Shown piece after piece: positions 32,528 through 40,502 of a stretch of DNA of 64,000 nt. The DNA is from Magnetofaba australis IT-1 (GTDB taxonomy: Bacteria > Pseudomonadota > Magnetococcia > Magnetococcales > Magnetococcaceae), in NCBI RefSeq assembly GCF_002109495.1, contig NZ_LVJN01000021.1, positions 62,001 through 126,000 of the forward strand. Reading direction: 5' to 3'. The stretch's first letter is position 1. Each line of letters begins with the position of its first letter. The notes beneath the pieces are model-generated. The model had not been told where the DNA came from and searched no databases. It saw nothing but the letters and a program-made list of their open reading frames with translations. The position numbers were made by a program, and so were the translations under genes.

Positions 32528-32555
32528 TTTTCAATTGCGTCGCCGCTGGTATTAT
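32528..32555 (+). promoter_or_regulatory. Possible sigma-70 promoter for the helical-repeat protein
   Basis: TTTTCA (32528-32533) and TATTAT (32550-32555) are 16 bases apart, about 190 bases before the start codon. Based on consensus match only. Confidence 0.3.
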
Positions 32556-32742
32556 ATCGGTGATGGGCTTATGCAGGCTTCCCAGTGCGGGCGACTGCGT
32601 AAAACGGCCCTTGGCGACGAACCCTGGCAAGTTAGCACACCGCTCGCCCGGGGCGTAGGGATTTCTCCCGCACGCGCGCCTGTGTAATCGACTGCGTCGC
32701 TGCGGCGCCCCGAACCGTGCTCACCCCAAACAAGGACCAGAC

Positions 32743-33966
32743 ATGGCCAGCGATCGTTATACCCAGGACCAATTGGATAAAATCCGCAAAACCCTCTCCA
32801 AGAGCCTGGGCGATTCATCCGGTCAGGCGCTTGAAAAGCTTGATAGTCGCTTCACCGCTCGCGAAGAGGAGTTGGTGGTGGAGGCCGACCCCGATGTGGT
32901 GGATGACAGCAAACATGGCTTCAAACCGGGCTCCAAAATCGACCTGGACGAGATCATCACCAGCGGCAATATCGACAAGATCATCGGCGCCTGCGCCGCC
33001 CTCAAAGGCGCCGACCGCCCCGATGAGTTGCGCCGTCTGGTGGATGCGGTGCTGGGTCATCCGGACTGCAAGGCCCGCCACATGGTGGAGACCCTGAGCA
33101 AGGTCTATAAGCACACTGAGCTACTGGAACTGCTGGTGGAGAAGATCGTCCAGACCAAGGGCATCAACCCCTTGATCGAGGCGCTCAAATACAGCGACAA
33201 AAGCCCCCGCGCCATGCTGCAATTGGCCAAGGGAATCGCCGAGCAAGGCACCGTCAATCACATCATGCGCGCCATCGCGGCCGCGCCTCCGGGCCAGGAC
33301 GAAGCGGAGATCACCTGGACCATGGAGGTGATCGGCAAAGGCACCTTAGAGCAGATGCTCGACTGCGTGCAGTTGATCAACGCTCAGTCCCCCGGCGCGG
33401 TGGTGCTGGCCACCGGCGTGATCAATCAGAAGGATGTGCCCATTGAGCCGCTGGTGCGCACCTTGACCGCAGTGAAGGACAACCCCCAAGCTGCCACCGT
33501 GGTGGCGGTGAAGCTGGTGAAGACGGTGGAGGTGCCGGCGCTGGTGTCGCTGCTGGAGAAGTACGTCACCGACAAAAGCACCGCTGGCGAGATCATCGTT
33601 GCGCAGCTGGTGGCCAAGGTGTCGCAGCAGCCCAGCCGCAAACCGGAGCTTCTCAAAGCCGCCAAGTACATGCGCAACGACTGCGTGGCGGGCAAGATGC
33701 TCGCTTGGGGCATCGTCAAATATGGCGACCAGGAGATGTGGGAGAAAGCTTACAAGCGCATCGCCAACCCCGGCGCCAAGGCCATGGTGGCGGTGGCGTT
33801 CGGCAAAAAAGCCGGCATGTTCGGCACCCTCAAGCACCTGGGCAAAGCGGGCTGGGATCTGAGCAAGAAGACCGGCGAAGCCGCCGCCGCCAGCAAAGAG
33901 GGGCAGGAGAAGCTCAATGAGATTCTCACCAATGTGCTGGAAGAGGCCCTGGGCAGCGGCGACTAA
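32743..33966 (+). CDS. Alpha-solenoid (HEAT-like) protein of unknown function
   Basis: 407 aa, soluble, no signal peptide. After a charged N-terminal 70 residues come repeated two-helix units of about 35-40 residues (for example IDKIIGACAALKGADRPDEL, then GINPLIEALKYSDKSPRAML, then VEVPALVSLLEKYVTDKST). This gives a HEAT/ARM-like superhelix, likely a protein-interaction scaffold. The C-terminal 60 residues are Gly/Lys-rich (KKAGMFGTLKHLGKAGWDLSKK). I do not recognise a named family. It is monocistronic with a very strong terminator, suggesting substantial expression. Confidence 0.75.
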   Translation: MASDRYTQDQLDKIRKTLSKSLGDSSGQALEKLDSRFTAREEELVVEADPDVVDDSKHGFKPGSKIDLDEIITSGNIDKIIGACAALKGADRPDELRRLVDAVLGHPDCKARHMVETLSKVYKHTELLELLVEKIVQTKGINPLIEALKYSDKSPRAMLQLAKGIAEQGTVNHIMRAIAAAPPGQDEAEITWTMEVIGKGTLEQMLDCVQLINAQSPGAVVLATGVINQKDVPIEPLVRTLTAVKDNPQAATVVAVKLVKTVEVPALVSLLEKYVTDKSTAGEIIVAQLVAKVSQQPSRKPELLKAAKYMRNDCVAGKMLAWGIVKYGDQEMWEKAYKRIANPGAKAMVAVAFGKKAGMFGTLKHLGKAGWDLSKKTGEAAAASKEGQEKLNEILTNVLEEALGSGD

Positions 33967-33980
33967 GCGCGCTTCCCATG

Positions 33981-34026
33981 CACCAAAAAAGGCGGCCCGT
34001 CACTCGGCGGGCCGCCTTTTTTGGTG
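33981..34026 (+). terminator. Strong bidirectional terminator
   Basis: Perfect 18-bp inverted repeat: CACCAAAAAAGGCGGCCC pairs with GGGCCGCCTTTTTTGGTG across a 10-base loop. It lies 14 bases after the stop, between convergent genes, with A/T tracts suitable for termination on both strands. Confidence 0.92.
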
Positions 34027-34047
34027 CGCTCAAAAGCTCCGAGATCC

Positions 34048-34560
34048 TCACTTCCGCTGGTTGAGGATCTCCTGCTTGCGCGCATCATATAGTCGCCGCA
34101 GAAGAGAATTAGACATTTGAAGCGAGAAGATATCGAGGGCTCCGCCCACCAGCACTCTCAACAGGGGCCGAATGCGCACCCCAAGCGGTTGATAGCCCCA
34201 CTCCATGGTGATGATCTCCGGCGTCACCACCAGTTCGCCTGGGGCGGCTGACACAGCGGACTCCCCCATGGATGCGCCGCCCTCAAACAGCGATTGAAAA
34301 ACCTGCAGCGTGGCGCGACGGGTAATCTCGCCAATGGGCGCTTGCAACGTGGTGGCGCTGCCTTCGAATGTGACGGGAGGGCCATCGAAAATCAGACTTT
34401 GCGCGCTCTGACTCATCTGCACGATGGCATGGCCGGGCAGTTTCACATCCAGCGTCACCTTTGGCGCGCTGGCAAGATCCACCGGGCTCACGGCAATGGT
34501 GGTGGCGCAGCCTGACAACAGAGCCAACCAAATTGCGCCAGACATTCTGAGCCATCGCAT
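34048..34560 (-). CDS. Lipoprotein paralogue truncated by a dispersed repeat
   Basis: 170 aa. The lipobox is LLSGC near residue 18. KLPGHAIVQMSQSAQSLIF, then TLQAPIGEITRRATLQVF aligns with KLPGRVLIRMSDAARNYVF and ELTAPLGEMTEQMSLLVF of the neighbouring lipoprotein, so the two are paralogues. After residue about 135 the homology stops. The frame then enters repeat sequence (VGGALDIFSLQMSNSLLRRL), and ends YDARKQEIL, resembling the SHOCT-like tail YDARKRAL of the paralogue. A repeat has thus replaced the middle of the gene while keeping the frame. Start codon overlaps the upstream stop (TGATG). Function unknown. Confidence 0.75.
   Translation of the reverse strand: MRWLRMSGAIWLALLSGCATTIAVSPVDLASAPKVTLDVKLPGHAIVQMSQSAQSLIFDGPPVTFEGSATTLQAPIGEITRRATLQVFQSLFEGGASMGESAVSAAPGELVVTPEIITMEWGYQPLGVRIRPLLRVLVGGALDIFSLQMSNSLLRRLYDARKQEILNQRK
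34088..34147 (+). repeat. Dispersed repeat fragment inside a coding region
   Basis: TATAGTCGCCGCAGAAGAGAA, then GACATTTGAAGCGAGAAGATATCGAGGGCTCC matches the outer end of repeat copy 1 (766-815). It lies wholly inside the lipoprotein reading frame at its 3' end and includes the outer terminus TATAGTCG. Confidence 0.8.
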
Positions 34561-35423
34561 CACAGATCGCCCCCAGCGCCGCCCTTGGCGTCGCCGCTCA
34601 ACGCGCGCTTGCGCGCATCGTAGGTCGCTTTGTCGATCTTACCGTTTATCAACTCCTGGCGCAGCCGCATCAAGGCGCTATCGCCGCCATCCACTGCGCC
34701 ATCGCTCCCGGCGCTGGTCTGCGCCGCAAAGCTCTCCATCCTGGCGCCGACAGTCGCCGCCTCGCCCCGATGCGACAGACGCCGCCCGCTACGTCGTGAA
34801 TAATTCCCAGCGCCGGTCAGCGCCTCGGCGGCCTCCTCGGCGATGAGCCGCATCTCGTCGTAGAGAATGTTGTTCAGCACCTGGCTATGGTTGGGGGTGG
34901 TCAGAATGGCGTACGGTTCGCCATGCACCAGACCGGTATCCAGCGGGCGATCCACCAACACGCGCCCGGCGGGGGTGGTGATGCGGATATGCCCCTGCAT
35001 ATGCCCGGCGATCTGGATGAGGCTCATGCTCGGGGTGTAATAGGCGTACTCAAACGCATTCACCGTCGGCTCCACAATGAGGCGAAACGCGCTGTCATCG
35101 GCCAGACCATCGGTCACGGCGCCGCCGTCGAACATCTCATTGAACACCAATAGGCTCATCTGCTCGGTCATCTCGCCCAACGGCGCAGTCAATTCCGATC
35201 CCCTCGCCATGTGGGAGAACGGGTTGCCTGAAAAGACATAGTTGCGCGCCGCATCGCTCATGCGAATCAACACGCGTCCAGGCAGTTTTTCCGGCGACGC
35301 TACGGCGGGCGCCCCCGCCAATGTCGAGCGATCAAACTGAGCGGAAAAGGAGCTGCAACCGCTCAATCCAAGCGCCAACACCAGCAACGCCACACTTTGC
35401 AACATCAACACAAACGATTTCAT
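34560..35423 (-). CDS. Lipoprotein with C-terminal SHOCT-like segment
   Basis: 287 aa. The start at 35423 (MKSFVLML) is chosen for the GAGGAG ribosome binding site and a proper signal peptide. The lipobox is GLSGC, with Cys about residue 23. The conserved domain KLPGRVLIRMSDAARNYVF...ELTAPLGEMTEQM is shared with the adjacent gene. The middle (GHIRITTPAGRVLVDRPLDTG) looks beta-rich. The last 40 residues (LRQELINGKIDKATYDARKRAL) match the short SHOCT oligomerisation motif. It is probably an outer membrane-associated protein. It follows the carbamoyltransferase gene by 116 bases on the same strand. Confidence 0.78.
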   Translation of the reverse strand: MKSFVLMLQSVALLVLALGLSGCSSFSAQFDRSTLAGAPAVASPEKLPGRVLIRMSDAARNYVFSGNPFSHMARGSELTAPLGEMTEQMSLLVFNEMFDGGAVTDGLADDSAFRLIVEPTVNAFEYAYYTPSMSLIQIAGHMQGHIRITTPAGRVLVDRPLDTGLVHGEPYAILTTPNHSQVLNNILYDEMRLIAEEAAEALTGAGNYSRRSGRRLSHRGEAATVGARMESFAAQTSAGSDGAVDGGDSALMRLRQELINGKIDKATYDARKRALSGDAKGGAGGDL

Positions 35424-35505
35424 AACACTCCTCAGACCGCACCCACCGCGCAAAATCCAATCCAGCAGCAGAATCTCCATACCTTAAATCATATATCCAG
35501 ACACA

Positions 35506-35533
35506 CTTCGGCCCGCTGAGCAGCGGGCCGAAG
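35506..35533 (-). terminator. Hairpin between carbamoyltransferase and lipoprotein genes
   Basis: A perfect 12-bp stem CTTCGGCCCGCT / AGCGGGCCGAAG with a 4-base loop, just beyond the carbamoyltransferase stop. There is no T run, so it may be a weak or factor-dependent terminator or an mRNA 3'-end stabiliser. Confidence 0.5.
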
Positions 35534-35539
35534 AGAGAC

Positions 35540-37387
35540 TCAATCCAGTTCAAACTCCTGCAGATCCGCTGACACATCCTGCTGGCCGCCGGGCTGCTCC
35601 TCCTTGCGCATGTAGCAGTTGCCCACCACCAGGGTCTCGATATTGGTGCGCATAAAACGGCGATAGGCGTCCTGCGGCGTGCAAACGATGGGTTCGCCGC
35701 GCACATTGAAGCTGGTGTTGACCACCACCGGGCAGCCGGTCTTGGCGTGGAAAGCGCTGATCAGGTTGTGATAGCGCGGATTGGTGTCGGCGTGCACGGT
35801 CTGAATGCGCGCGCTGTAGTCCACATGGGTGACGGCGGGGATCTCCGAGCGCGGCACATTGAGCTTCTCGATGCCGAACAGGCTCTCCTCGGCGTCGGTC
35901 ATGGCGCGGCGCTTGTCCTCTTTGACGCCATCCACCAGCAGCATATAGGGGCTGTCGGCGTCCAACTCGAACCAATCGCCCACATGCTCGCGCAACACCG
36001 ACGGCGCAAACGGACGGAACGATTCGCGGAATTTGACCTTGAGATTCAACGTGGACTGCATTTTCGGCGAACGCGGATCGCCCAGAATGGAGCGCCCGCC
36101 CAACGCGCGCGGCCCGAACTCCATACGCCCGGAGAACCACCCCACAGCGCGCTCACCGGCCAGATCGTCGGCGACTTTGTCGAACAGTTCGGCGTCCTCC
36201 AGGGCGTGGAACACCGCGCCTTCGCCCTCCAGGCTCTTTTCGATGTCGTCCTGCTTGAACTCGGGGCCCAGATAGGAGCCCTTCATGGCGTCGCGGCCAT
36301 CGCCCGCCACCGTGCGCGGCTTATCGCCGTGCCAGTAGTAGGCCGCCAGCGCCGCGCCCAAGGCGCCGCCCGCATCGCCCGCTGCGGGTTGAATCCAGAT
36401 GTTCTCAAACGCGCCATCGCGCAGAATTTTACCGTTGGCCACGCAGTTGAGGGCCACGCCGCCCGCCAGACAGAGATTCTTCTGTCCGCTCTCGGCGGCG
36501 GTTGAACGGGCCAGACGCAGCACTGTCTCCTCCACCACCGCCTGCACCGAGGCGGCCAGATCCATCTCGCGCTGGGTCAAGCGCTCCTCGGAGACCCGCG
36601 CCGGTCCGCCGAACAGATCGGCGAACTTGTCATTGGTCATGGTCAGACCAGTGCAGTAGTCGAAGTAGTCCATATTGAGCCGGAACGAGCCGTCCGGCTT
36701 CAGATCCATCAGATGATCCAGGATGGTCTGCGCGTACTTGGGCTCGCCGTAGGGAGCCAGACCCATCACCTTGTATTCGCCGGAGTTGACCCGGAATCCG
36801 GTGTAGTAGGTAAACGCCGAATAGAGCAGGCCAATGGAGTGCGGGAAGTGGATCTCTTTGGCGATCTCCAGCTTGTTGCCGCTGCCAAAGCCCAGCGAGG
36901 TGGTGGTCCACTCGCCCACCCCGTCCATGGTCAGCACCGCCGCGTCCTGGAATGGCGACGGATAGAAGGCGCTGGCGGCGTGGCTCTGGTGGTGTTCGGC
37001 GAACAGCAGCTTCACTTCGCCATCGAAGTTGCGGTGGAACTCATCCTGCAACTCTTCGGTGATCAGCTTCTTTTGGAACAACTTCTCCTTGAGCCACACC
37101 GGCATCGCTCTGCGAAACGAGGTGAAGCCGCGCGGAGCGAAGGTCAGGTAGGTCTCCAGCAGGCGTTCGAACTTCAGAAACGGCTTGTCGTAGAAGGCCA
37201 CCTGGTCGATGGCGTCCAGATCGCAGCCCGCCTCTTCCAAGCAGTAGCGAATAGCGTGCAGGGGGAAGTCCGCATCATGTTTTTTGCGCGTAAAGCGCTC
37301 CTCCTGGGCGGCGGCGATGATCTCGCCATCCTCCACCAGAGCGGCGGCGCTGTCATGATAGTAGGCGGAGATGCCAAGAATACGCAT
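35540..37387 (-). CDS. NodU/CmcH-family O-carbamoyltransferase (SxtI-like)
   Basis: 615 aa, full family length. The N-terminal Kae1-like domain begins MRILGISAYYHDSAAALVEDG and has FAEHHQSHAASAFYPSPF, TMDGVGEWTT and LAGGVALNCVANGKI. The C-terminal YrdC-like carbamoyl-adenylate domain has GRMEFGPRALGGRSILGDPR and VNTSFNVRGEPIVCTPQDA. It makes carbamoyl-AMP from carbamoyl phosphate and ATP and transfers the carbamoyl group to a hydroxyl acceptor. It is the last gene of a six-gene minus-strand set with two DUF5989-like peptides, a methyltransferase, SxtJ-like and SGNH proteins. A glycan or lipid acceptor is likely (inference). Confidence 0.92.
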   Translation of the reverse strand: MRILGISAYYHDSAAALVEDGEIIAAAQEERFTRKKHDADFPLHAIRYCLEEAGCDLDAIDQVAFYDKPFLKFERLLETYLTFAPRGFTSFRRAMPVWLKEKLFQKKLITEELQDEFHRNFDGEVKLLFAEHHQSHAASAFYPSPFQDAAVLTMDGVGEWTTTSLGFGSGNKLEIAKEIHFPHSIGLLYSAFTYYTGFRVNSGEYKVMGLAPYGEPKYAQTILDHLMDLKPDGSFRLNMDYFDYCTGLTMTNDKFADLFGGPARVSEERLTQREMDLAASVQAVVEETVLRLARSTAAESGQKNLCLAGGVALNCVANGKILRDGAFENIWIQPAAGDAGGALGAALAAYYWHGDKPRTVAGDGRDAMKGSYLGPEFKQDDIEKSLEGEGAVFHALEDAELFDKVADDLAGERAVGWFSGRMEFGPRALGGRSILGDPRSPKMQSTLNLKVKFRESFRPFAPSVLREHVGDWFELDADSPYMLLVDGVKEDKRRAMTDAEESLFGIEKLNVPRSEIPAVTHVDYSARIQTVHADTNPRYHNLISAFHAKTGCPVVVNTSFNVRGEPIVCTPQDAYRRFMRTNIETLVVGNCYMRKEEQPGGQQDVSADLQEFELD

Positions 37388-37424
37388 AAACGTTACCTCA
37401 TAACGCTCAAATGAGCGCTGTGCA

Positions 37425-37574
37425 TTAGAACATGGTATAGATCAGCGGCGCCACGGCGGAGCCTTGGGTCAACACCACCAGACCGCCCAACAGCAGCATC
37501 ACCACCAGAATCGGCAGCAGCCAAAATTTCTTGCGCGCGCGCAGAAAAGCCCATAATTCCGCTAGCAAAGACAT
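37425..37574 (-). CDS. DUF5989-like (SxtK-like) small membrane protein, copy B
   Basis: 49 aa starting MSLLAELWAFLRARKKFWLL. One membrane helix (about 19-35) is followed by the conserved tail TQGSAVAPLIYTMF. Size, the RARKKFW basic motif and the QGSA-AP-IYT ending match the DUF5989 family that accompanies carbamoyltransferases and corresponds to SxtK of saxitoxin clusters (from memory). It lies 37 bases upstream of the carbamoyltransferase ATG. It is paralogous to the gene 61 bases upstream, about 60% identical. Confidence 0.85.
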   Translation of the reverse strand: MSLLAELWAFLRARKKFWLLPILVVMLLLGGLVVLTQGSAVAPLIYTMF

Positions 37575-37635
37575 GATGCGCCCCCCAGGCGACAGCGCCC
37601 CAACCGTCGGTCGGGACGCAAGGATCACTCAACAC

Positions 37636-37785
37636 TCAATACAGGGTGTAGATGAACGGCGCCAGCGCCGAGCCTTCCAGGAACACCACCAACCCGCCCA
37701 GCAGCGCCATGGCGATGAGAGCCGGCATCAACCAGAACTTCTTGCGCTCGCGCATGAAGGCCCACAGTTCGGAAAAAAAGCTCAT
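37636..37785 (-). CDS. DUF5989-like (SxtK-like) small membrane protein, copy A
   Basis: 49 aa, MSFFSELWAFMRERKKFWLM, one membrane helix, ending GSALAPFIYTLY. Start at 37785, with GGGAGTG upstream. It is a tandem paralogue of the next gene; both keep ELWAF, R-RKKFW and AP-IYT. The duplication suggests a hetero-oligomer or two substrate-specific versions. Family function is undetermined. Confidence 0.85.
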   Translation of the reverse strand: MSFFSELWAFMRERKKFWLMPALIAMALLGGLVVFLEGSALAPFIYTLY

Positions 37786-37840
37786 GCTCCACACTCCCAA
37801 AACGGCTGGCTTGGCGCCAGACTCATGGTGGATTGTGCGT

Positions 37841-38881
37841 CTACCCGTTTGCTGGTTTGCGCGCAATCACAATAAAAAAGCCGCCCTCACGGGCATTGTT
37901 GAAGGTCATCAACATCTCAGCTAGCGTGCGCGCCGCCCCTTCCGGGCGCGCATCGGCGTCAAACAGCTTCTCGTTGGCCGAAAAGCTCTCAAACGGCATC
38001 GCCTTGGGCACACTCTTGACGAACTCCAGCCCCGCCTCGTCCAGCCAATCGATCACCTCGCCGATGGTGTGCTTGGACTCATGGGGGTTCTTGTACTGAT
38101 CCTGAAACCACGCCTCGCGCTTTTCGGCGCTGATGCGCTGCGAGAGGGTGCGCGGATCGAGGAACTTGAACTTGTCGCCGCCCACCCGGAAGATCCAGCG
38201 CCGCAGGTCGGTCCACAAACGCCCGTACTGATGATACAGCCCCACCAACACATAGCCGCCCGGTTTGGCCAATTTGGCGATGGTGTGGAACGCCAACTTG
38301 GGATCGCTGGTGTGGTGCAGCACGCCGTTGGAGATGACGTAGTCAAAGCTCCCCTCACACAGCGGCGGGCGGAACAGATTGGCCTGAAAAAAGCGCGTAT
38401 TGTTCAGCTTATTGCGCTGTTTAAACCCATTGGCCAGGCGCAACGAGTTCAAACACAGATCCAACCCCACCACCACACGATTATTGCCCACGCCCAAAAA
38501 GTTGGAGAGCTGGCCGGTGCCGCAACCGCACTCGACGATTTTGGCCCCAAACGGCGTCTGTTCATCCAGCAGGCGGGCGAAAAAACCCTGCTTGGCTTTC
38601 TGAACTAACGCGGCGGCGTCATCAAATCCGTCGTAATTGGGGAACGGCGTCTTTTCATAGAACGCCTTCATGGACTCGGTGATGTCGCTCTTATCGCCCT
38701 CCCAGTCGTCATTGGGTGCGAACAGTTGCGGCAGGCCATCGGTGATGGGATAGACGGTCGAGCACGCCGCGCAGGCGACAGTGGCGCCACCCGCATCGAC
38801 CTGCAGTTGACCGTCGGCGCGGCAGGACGGGCAGCGGAACAGCGCGGCATTGGCGCGCAAAAACGCAGCGGAATCGCTCAT
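37841..38881 (-). CDS. SAM methyltransferase with N-terminal zinc ribbon
   Basis: 346 aa. Residues about 16-55 form a Trm112-like ribbon (FRCPSCRADGQL...VACAACSTVYPITDGLPQLF) with two CxxC pairs. The methyltransferase core follows: IVECGCGTGQLSNFLG (motif I, about 113-128), VVGLDLCLNSL (motif post-I) and SFDYVISNGVLHHTSDPKLAF (motif II and III). The last third is helical. It sits between SxtJ-like and DUF5989-like genes in the carbamoyltransferase set, so it probably methylates the same product. Soluble, possibly membrane-associated via partners. Confidence 0.85.
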   Translation of the reverse strand: MSDSAAFLRANAALFRCPSCRADGQLQVDAGGATVACAACSTVYPITDGLPQLFAPNDDWEGDKSDITESMKAFYEKTPFPNYDGFDDAAALVQKAKQGFFARLLDEQTPFGAKIVECGCGTGQLSNFLGVGNNRVVVGLDLCLNSLRLANGFKQRNKLNNTRFFQANLFRPPLCEGSFDYVISNGVLHHTSDPKLAFHTIAKLAKPGGYVLVGLYHQYGRLWTDLRRWIFRVGGDKFKFLDPRTLSQRISAEKREAWFQDQYKNPHESKHTIGEVIDWLDEAGLEFVKSVPKAMPFESFSANEKLFDADARPEGAARTLAEMLMTFNNAREGGFFIVIARKPANG

Positions 38882-38909
38882 GAGAATCCTTTCCTCGGGC
38901 GATGCGGGC

Positions 38910-39311
38910 TCAGAACTGGTGCTTCATGCTGGCGCGCTCGGGCCCGTGGGGATCCCGTTCAATCCAGTATGTGGACTCATTGGGTTCGTATTTCAGCGGA
39001 ATCAGCTTGACCTTGAACAGACGCAGCAGAAACGCCATGGGGGTGAACACCACGAAGAACAGCACGCTCATGATCAGCGGCGTCATGATTTTGTGCATCA
39101 TCAGCCCCAGCCGGGTCCACACCGCGTTCAGCGGGGCGAGGATCTTGGGCAGGATGATGGCGGCGGCGAAAAACAGGCCGGAGACGATCCAGGCCCAGAT
39201 CAACGGCTTGCCGCCGCCGAACAGCCAGGGCCAGGCGCCGATGAGGCCGAACACGGCGGTGAACACCATGCCAAAGGAGCGATCCGAGGAGGTTTTGACT
39301 TTCGCGCTCAT
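38910..39311 (-). CDS. SxtJ-family small membrane protein
   Basis: 133 aa from ATG 39311, which overlaps the SGNH stop (ATGA). Four hydrophobic segments: FGMVFTAVFGLIGAWPWLF, LIWAWIVSGLFFAAAIILP, MHKIMTPLIMSVLFFVVF and FTPMAFLLRLF. It ends with the charged motif YEPNESTYWIERDPHGP. The length, the PKILAPLNAVWTRLG segment and the terminal YW..RD pattern match the SxtJ family named from saxitoxin clusters and always uncharacterised. Its conserved linkage with carbamoyltransferase and DUF5989 suggests a membrane complex. Confidence 0.85.
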   Translation of the reverse strand: MSAKVKTSSDRSFGMVFTAVFGLIGAWPWLFGGGKPLIWAWIVSGLFFAAAIILPKILAPLNAVWTRLGLMMHKIMTPLIMSVLFFVVFTPMAFLLRLFKVKLIPLKYEPNESTYWIERDPHGPERASMKHQF

Positions 39312-40480
39312 GGTTTTTCCGACTGCCTCCGGGCCATCAGGCGGCCCACAAGGGGTTGCAGTTGGCGCGTCACAATCTGCGCCACCTGCCGGGATCCCTC
39401 CCGGTTGAAGTGGTACCAATCATAGAACACGCCGGAACTGTGAGGCAATTGCTGGGCCAAATCAATCACCAGCACATGATGTTGCTTGCCCACGCGGCGC
39501 ACCACGTCATTGTAGCCATCGAGGATGCGCCACTTGAGGCAACCATCGATGGGCCCCTGTTTCAGCGTGGCCAGATCGACTCCGGTAACCGGATCGACGC
39601 CGCAGCCGAACAGCGCCGGTTGCGTCATCATAACCGGTTCGATGCCGTTGGCGCGGCTCAGTTCAATCAGCTCCACCACGCGCTTTTGGTAATCGCGGTG
39701 GAACGGCGCGTGACGCTGCAGCTGCTCGGCGACGATTTTCTCATCCAGCGGTTTGTCTTCCTGCGGCAGTTTGGTCAGGTCCACATGGTCATGGGCCAGC
39801 CCGGCGCCGCGATGGCGCATATTGCGCAGCAGGTTCATAGTGACGCTCACCACTTCGCTGTGGTCGGCGATTTTATTCAACTGCGCCTTGAGCCACACGC
39901 CCCAGCTGAAATCGTCGTGTTCGAAGGTGGGATTGATCACCAGGCGATCGCGCAGATCTTTGCGGCCCACATCGTTGGCGCCGATGAAGAACAGCGCCAG
40001 ATCCGGCTTTTCGCCCTGCAACTGCGGCTGAATCTGTTGCAGGACATAATCCTCCAGCAGGATGCGATGGCCGAAGGTGGAGTGGCCGTCGAGCCCGGCG
40101 TTATTCAGCCAGATGCTGTTGTTGAAAGCGGCGTTGAGTTCGTCGGCCACCAGGTCGGGCCAGGTTTCGCCGTCGGAGATGTAATAGGTTTCGGTGGTGC
40201 TGCCGCCGATGGTGAGAATCTTGAATTTCTTGTCAAAATCTTCGGCGGGCGGATTGGGGCCGCGAAACCCCAGACTGTTCTTGGCGTGATGGATCACATC
40301 CTCCACCCCGGGCATGCCGTGGTTGACGATCTCCATCTCGTAGTTGGCGCGCAGGCGGATCTTGTCGCCCATGACGCGGATATCCTGGGAGAAAAACAGC
40401 GACAGGAACACTTCGGCGATCATCCATGAGACGATCACCCCCACCGCCAACGCCAGCAGATTCTTGCCGCGTTCGGTCAC
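39308..40480 (-). CDS. Membrane-anchored SGNH-hydrolase-like protein
   Basis: 390 aa from GTG 40480, with AAGGA 7 bases ahead. Longer readings would translate a dispersed repeat. One N-terminal membrane anchor (LLALAVGVIVSWMIAEVFLS). The periplasmic SGNH domain has LTIGGSTTETYYI (block I Ser), NNAGLDGH (block II Gly), FFIGANDVGR (block III Asn) and DWYHFNREGSRQVA (block V Asp/His). It is the first gene of the carbamoyltransferase set and overlaps SxtJ by four bases. It may add or remove an acyl group on the same surface molecule. Confidence 0.86.
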   Translation of the reverse strand: MTERGKNLLALAVGVIVSWMIAEVFLSLFFSQDIRVMGDKIRLRANYEMEIVNHGMPGVEDVIHHAKNSLGFRGPNPPAEDFDKKFKILTIGGSTTETYYISDGETWPDLVADELNAAFNNSIWLNNAGLDGHSTFGHRILLEDYVLQQIQPQLQGEKPDLALFFIGANDVGRKDLRDRLVINPTFEHDDFSWGVWLKAQLNKIADHSEVVSVTMNLLRNMRHRGAGLAHDHVDLTKLPQEDKPLDEKIVAEQLQRHAPFHRDYQKRVVELIELSRANGIEPVMMTQPALFGCGVDPVTGVDLATLKQGPIDGCLKWRILDGYNDVVRRVGKQHHVLVIDLAQQLPHSSGVFYDWYHFNREGSRQVAQIVTRQLQPLVGRLMARRQSEKP

Positions 40481-40502
40481 TGCGCCATCCTTGTCGCTAT
40501 GG

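Noticed and set aside
35540-40480. Saxitoxin or other toxin biosynthetic cluster
   Set aside because: Only the SxtI/J/K-like genes occur. There is no polyketide synthase-like SxtA, amidinotransferase or dioxygenase, so a tailoring cassette is a better reading.
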